Source: Thalassobius sp. Cn5-15
GTDB taxonomy: Bacteria; Pseudomonadota; Alphaproteobacteria; Rhodobacterales; Rhodobacteraceae
Assembly: GCF_022347685.1 (NCBI RefSeq)
Contig: NZ_JAKRGF010000003.1
Coordinates: 1-64,000 of the forward strand
Direction: 5' to 3'
Length of the DNA stretch: 64,000 bases
Shown here: in pieces, positions 62,786 to 64,000 of the stretch
How the letters are laid out: every line of letters starts with the position of its first letter
How positions within the stretch are numbered: the stretch's first letter is position 1
Program-made: the position numbers and the translations under genes
The notes under the pieces: generated by a model
Seen by the model: the letters and a program-made list of their open reading frames with translations, nothing else
Database searches by the model: none
What the model was told of the DNA's origin: nothing

Positions 62786-63373
62786 TCACCCGGCCGCTCG
62801 ATCCACCCGTGCAAGGATACGCAGATCAATGGTTGGCCCGACTAGATTGGGATAGCCGCTTGCGCCAAACACTCTGCGATCCAGACTGCCGGTCAGCAGC
62901 ACCGACAGCTTACTTAGATCCCCCTGCTCTGTTCCCACCTGCCGGAACAGCTGCGCCTGTAAGGACACCGGTTTGGTCACGCCACGGACAGTCAGATCGC
63001 CGGTCACCGTCGCCTTGTGGATCGTGCCAGTGATCTTGCGTGCCACGAAGCGGATCTGGGGATGGCGGCGTACATCCAGCACCTCGGCCCCTTTCAGCGC
63101 CTCAGTGGCAAAAAACAGCCCGGCCTTCGCACGGCCGGGGTTCAGCGTCACATCAATCCGGCTGCGCGACACATCCCGCAGGTCCAGCTGCAGGTCCGCA
63201 GATTGCACCGGCATAGTGCCCTGAGTGCCTGCGTCATCCAGATAATAGGTAAATCCGACAGCGCTGTTCACTTTGTCCAGTTCATACCGTACCGGCGCCG
63301 CCTGCACGCTGCCTGCGCCCAATGCGATCACCCCAAACGACAGAGCCGATCGCATAAATATCCGACGTTTCAT
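62786..63373 (-). CDS. YceI family periplasmic lipid-binding protein
   Basis: Lipocalin-like exported protein that binds isoprenoid or amphiphilic ligands. 195 residues: N-terminal signal sequence (about 1-26, RIFMRSALSFGVIALGAGSVQAA), then the beta-barrel with RYELDKVNSAVGFTYYLDDAGTQGTMP, RSRIDVTLNPGRAKAGLFFATEALKGAEVLDVRRHPQIRFVAR and GDLTVRGVTKPVSL. ATG 63373 has a strong GGAGGTG. An upstream in-frame extension is not supported. Single-gene unit; diverges from prpE. Confidence 0.92.
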   Translation of the reverse strand: MKRRIFMRSALSFGVIALGAGSVQAAPVRYELDKVNSAVGFTYYLDDAGTQGTMPVQSADLQLDLRDVSRSRIDVTLNPGRAKAGLFFATEALKGAEVLDVRRHPQIRFVARKITGTIHKATVTGDLTVRGVTKPVSLQAQLFRQVGTEQGDLSKLSVLLTGSLDRRVFGASGYPNLVGPTIDLRILARVDRAAG

Positions 63374-63503
63374 CCGCACCTCCAAACTCAAGAACACCGT
63401 CAACACCCGCCACTCCGACAGTGAGGAGACTATGACAGAGCCACCGATCACGAGTCCCAAACATCTGCGCGAGGGGGAATGTGATCCCCTCTGAAAGGCC
63501 AAC

Positions 63504-63529
63504 TGCAAACTTTGCAATTTTGCAATTTT
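63504..63529. promoter_or_regulatory. Repeated TTTGCAA motif before prpE
   Basis: TGCAAAC, TTTGCAA and TTTTGCAATTTT follow one another (63504-63529) in the 331-base divergent gap between the YceI gene and prpE. Short-chain acyl-CoA regulators of the PccR/ScfR type are known to bind paired TTTGCAAA motifs near propionyl-CoA genes in Rhodobacteraceae; spacing here is tighter, so this is a likeness. The rest of the gap (63374-63503, 63530-63704) shows a CAAAG-N9-CTTTG repeat near 63553-63571 and no gene. Confidence 0.5.
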
Positions 63530-63704
63530 AACGGTGGCGCATTGGATTTCAGCAAAGTCTTTCCCGCTTTGCGAAGCGATTTTTGACGGTTTGGCGGAAA
63601 ATGATAACCAACATCAGAATTGTGACCCCGCGTCACAGGCAATGCTTGCCCCATCCTGACTGCCCCCCGTATCCAATAGGCATGGAATGAGGAGGAGGAA
63701 AATC

Positions 63705-64000
63705 ATGTCATACAAAGAGGTTTACCAAAACTGGCAGGCCAACCCCGAAGCTTTCTGGATGGAAGCGGCAGAGGCGATTGACTGGGACAGCGCCCCCTCA
63801 AAGGCGCTCTTTGACAAGGGCGACGATCTTTACGAATGGTTCGCAGATGCGAAAGTAAACACCTGCTGGAACGCCGTGGACCGCCACGTCGAAGCGGGCC
63901 GTGGTGAACAAACCGCAATCATCTACGACAGTCCCATCACCCACACCAAACGCGAGATTTCTTATGTCGAGCTGCGCAATCGCGTGGCTTCCCTCGCTGG
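63705..64000 (+). CDS. prpE: Propionyl-CoA synthetase, N-terminal part (cut by window end)
   Basis: The first 98 codons of an acyl-CoA synthetase that activates propionate (and some acetate) to the CoA ester. MSYKEVYQNWQANPEAFWME, NTCWNAVDRHVEAGRGEQTAII and YDSPITHTKREISYVELRNR follow the PrpE N-terminal domain closely. The strong GAGGAGGA lies before ATG 63705. The catalytic motifs would be outside the window. The TTTGCAA sites upstream fit control by propionyl-CoA supply. Confidence 0.9.
   Translation, partial: MSYKEVYQNWQANPEAFWMEAAEAIDWDSAPSKALFDKGDDLYEWFADAKVNTCWNAVDRHVEAGRGEQTAIIYDSPITHTKREISYVELRNRVASLA

Overview
The window is chromosomal DNA, roughly 60% G+C, from an alphaproteobacterium of the Rhodobacteraceae, most likely the marine Roseobacter group. 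The evidence is gene content and order: a murA / DUF2948 / hisD / UPF0262 / LMW phosphatase / infA / maf / RNase E/G / yacG neighbourhood, a BCCT osmolyte transporter, a bioMNY biotin transporter, a cobalt ECF transporter behind a cobalamin riboswitch, a beta-oxidation cluster with two MerR regulators, and a prpE start. The genus cannot be fixed by reading alone. Most genes are tightly packed, with ATGA or TGATG overlaps.

Layout. 1-5.4 kb: an RpiR-type regulator and a TAXI binding protein face a class III aminotransferase and an orphan ATP-grasp enzyme. 5.5-14.4 kb: a housekeeping minus-strand run (yacG to murA), interrupted by a nitrilase / acetyltransferase / NTF2-like trio. 14.5-18.2 kb: the only mobile-looking stretch. 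It holds tRNA-Thr, an orfA remnant, a decayed IS3-family element with a hairpin inserted in its transposase, an RTX protein, and the tail of another IS3 transposase. 18.2-22 kb: cobalamin riboswitch and cobalt uptake operon. 22-30.5 kb: alcohol dehydrogenase, thioesterase, ABC1 kinase, acyl-CoA synthetase, MsbA-like ABC exporter, Lrp regulator with LysE exporter, tRNA-Gly. 30.7-41.9 kb: BCCT transporter, bioYNM, HMCES-type protein, 5'-nucleotidase, pyrD, ArsC-like reductase, MATE pump, two hotdog thioesterases. 42-49.3 kb: two MerR regulators with acyl-CoA dehydrogenase, GST, thiolase and FadJ-type enzyme. 49.4-55.6 kb: a less conserved stretch (membrane protein, sulfotransferase, acyl-CoA ligase, a protease-like protein without its active site, a SPOR protein). 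55.6-60.2 kb: nucleoside salvage operon cdd-deoA-deoB-add-upp. 60.4-64 kb: malic enzyme, YceI, and the start of prpE.

How it fits together. The catabolic parts feed central metabolism: beta-oxidation and acyl-CoA ligases give acetyl- and propionyl-CoA, malic enzyme links malate to pyruvate, and the salvage operon recycles nucleosides that the periplasmic nucleotidase could release. Cofactor uptake (cobalt for B12, biotin) is prominent. I saw no CRISPR array, prophage or secretion system, and no convincing new defence or biosynthetic system. The most useful leads are regulatory palindromes (RpiR, Lrp, MerR/GST, prpE), the damaged insertion sequence, and the uncharacterised ATP-grasp gene.
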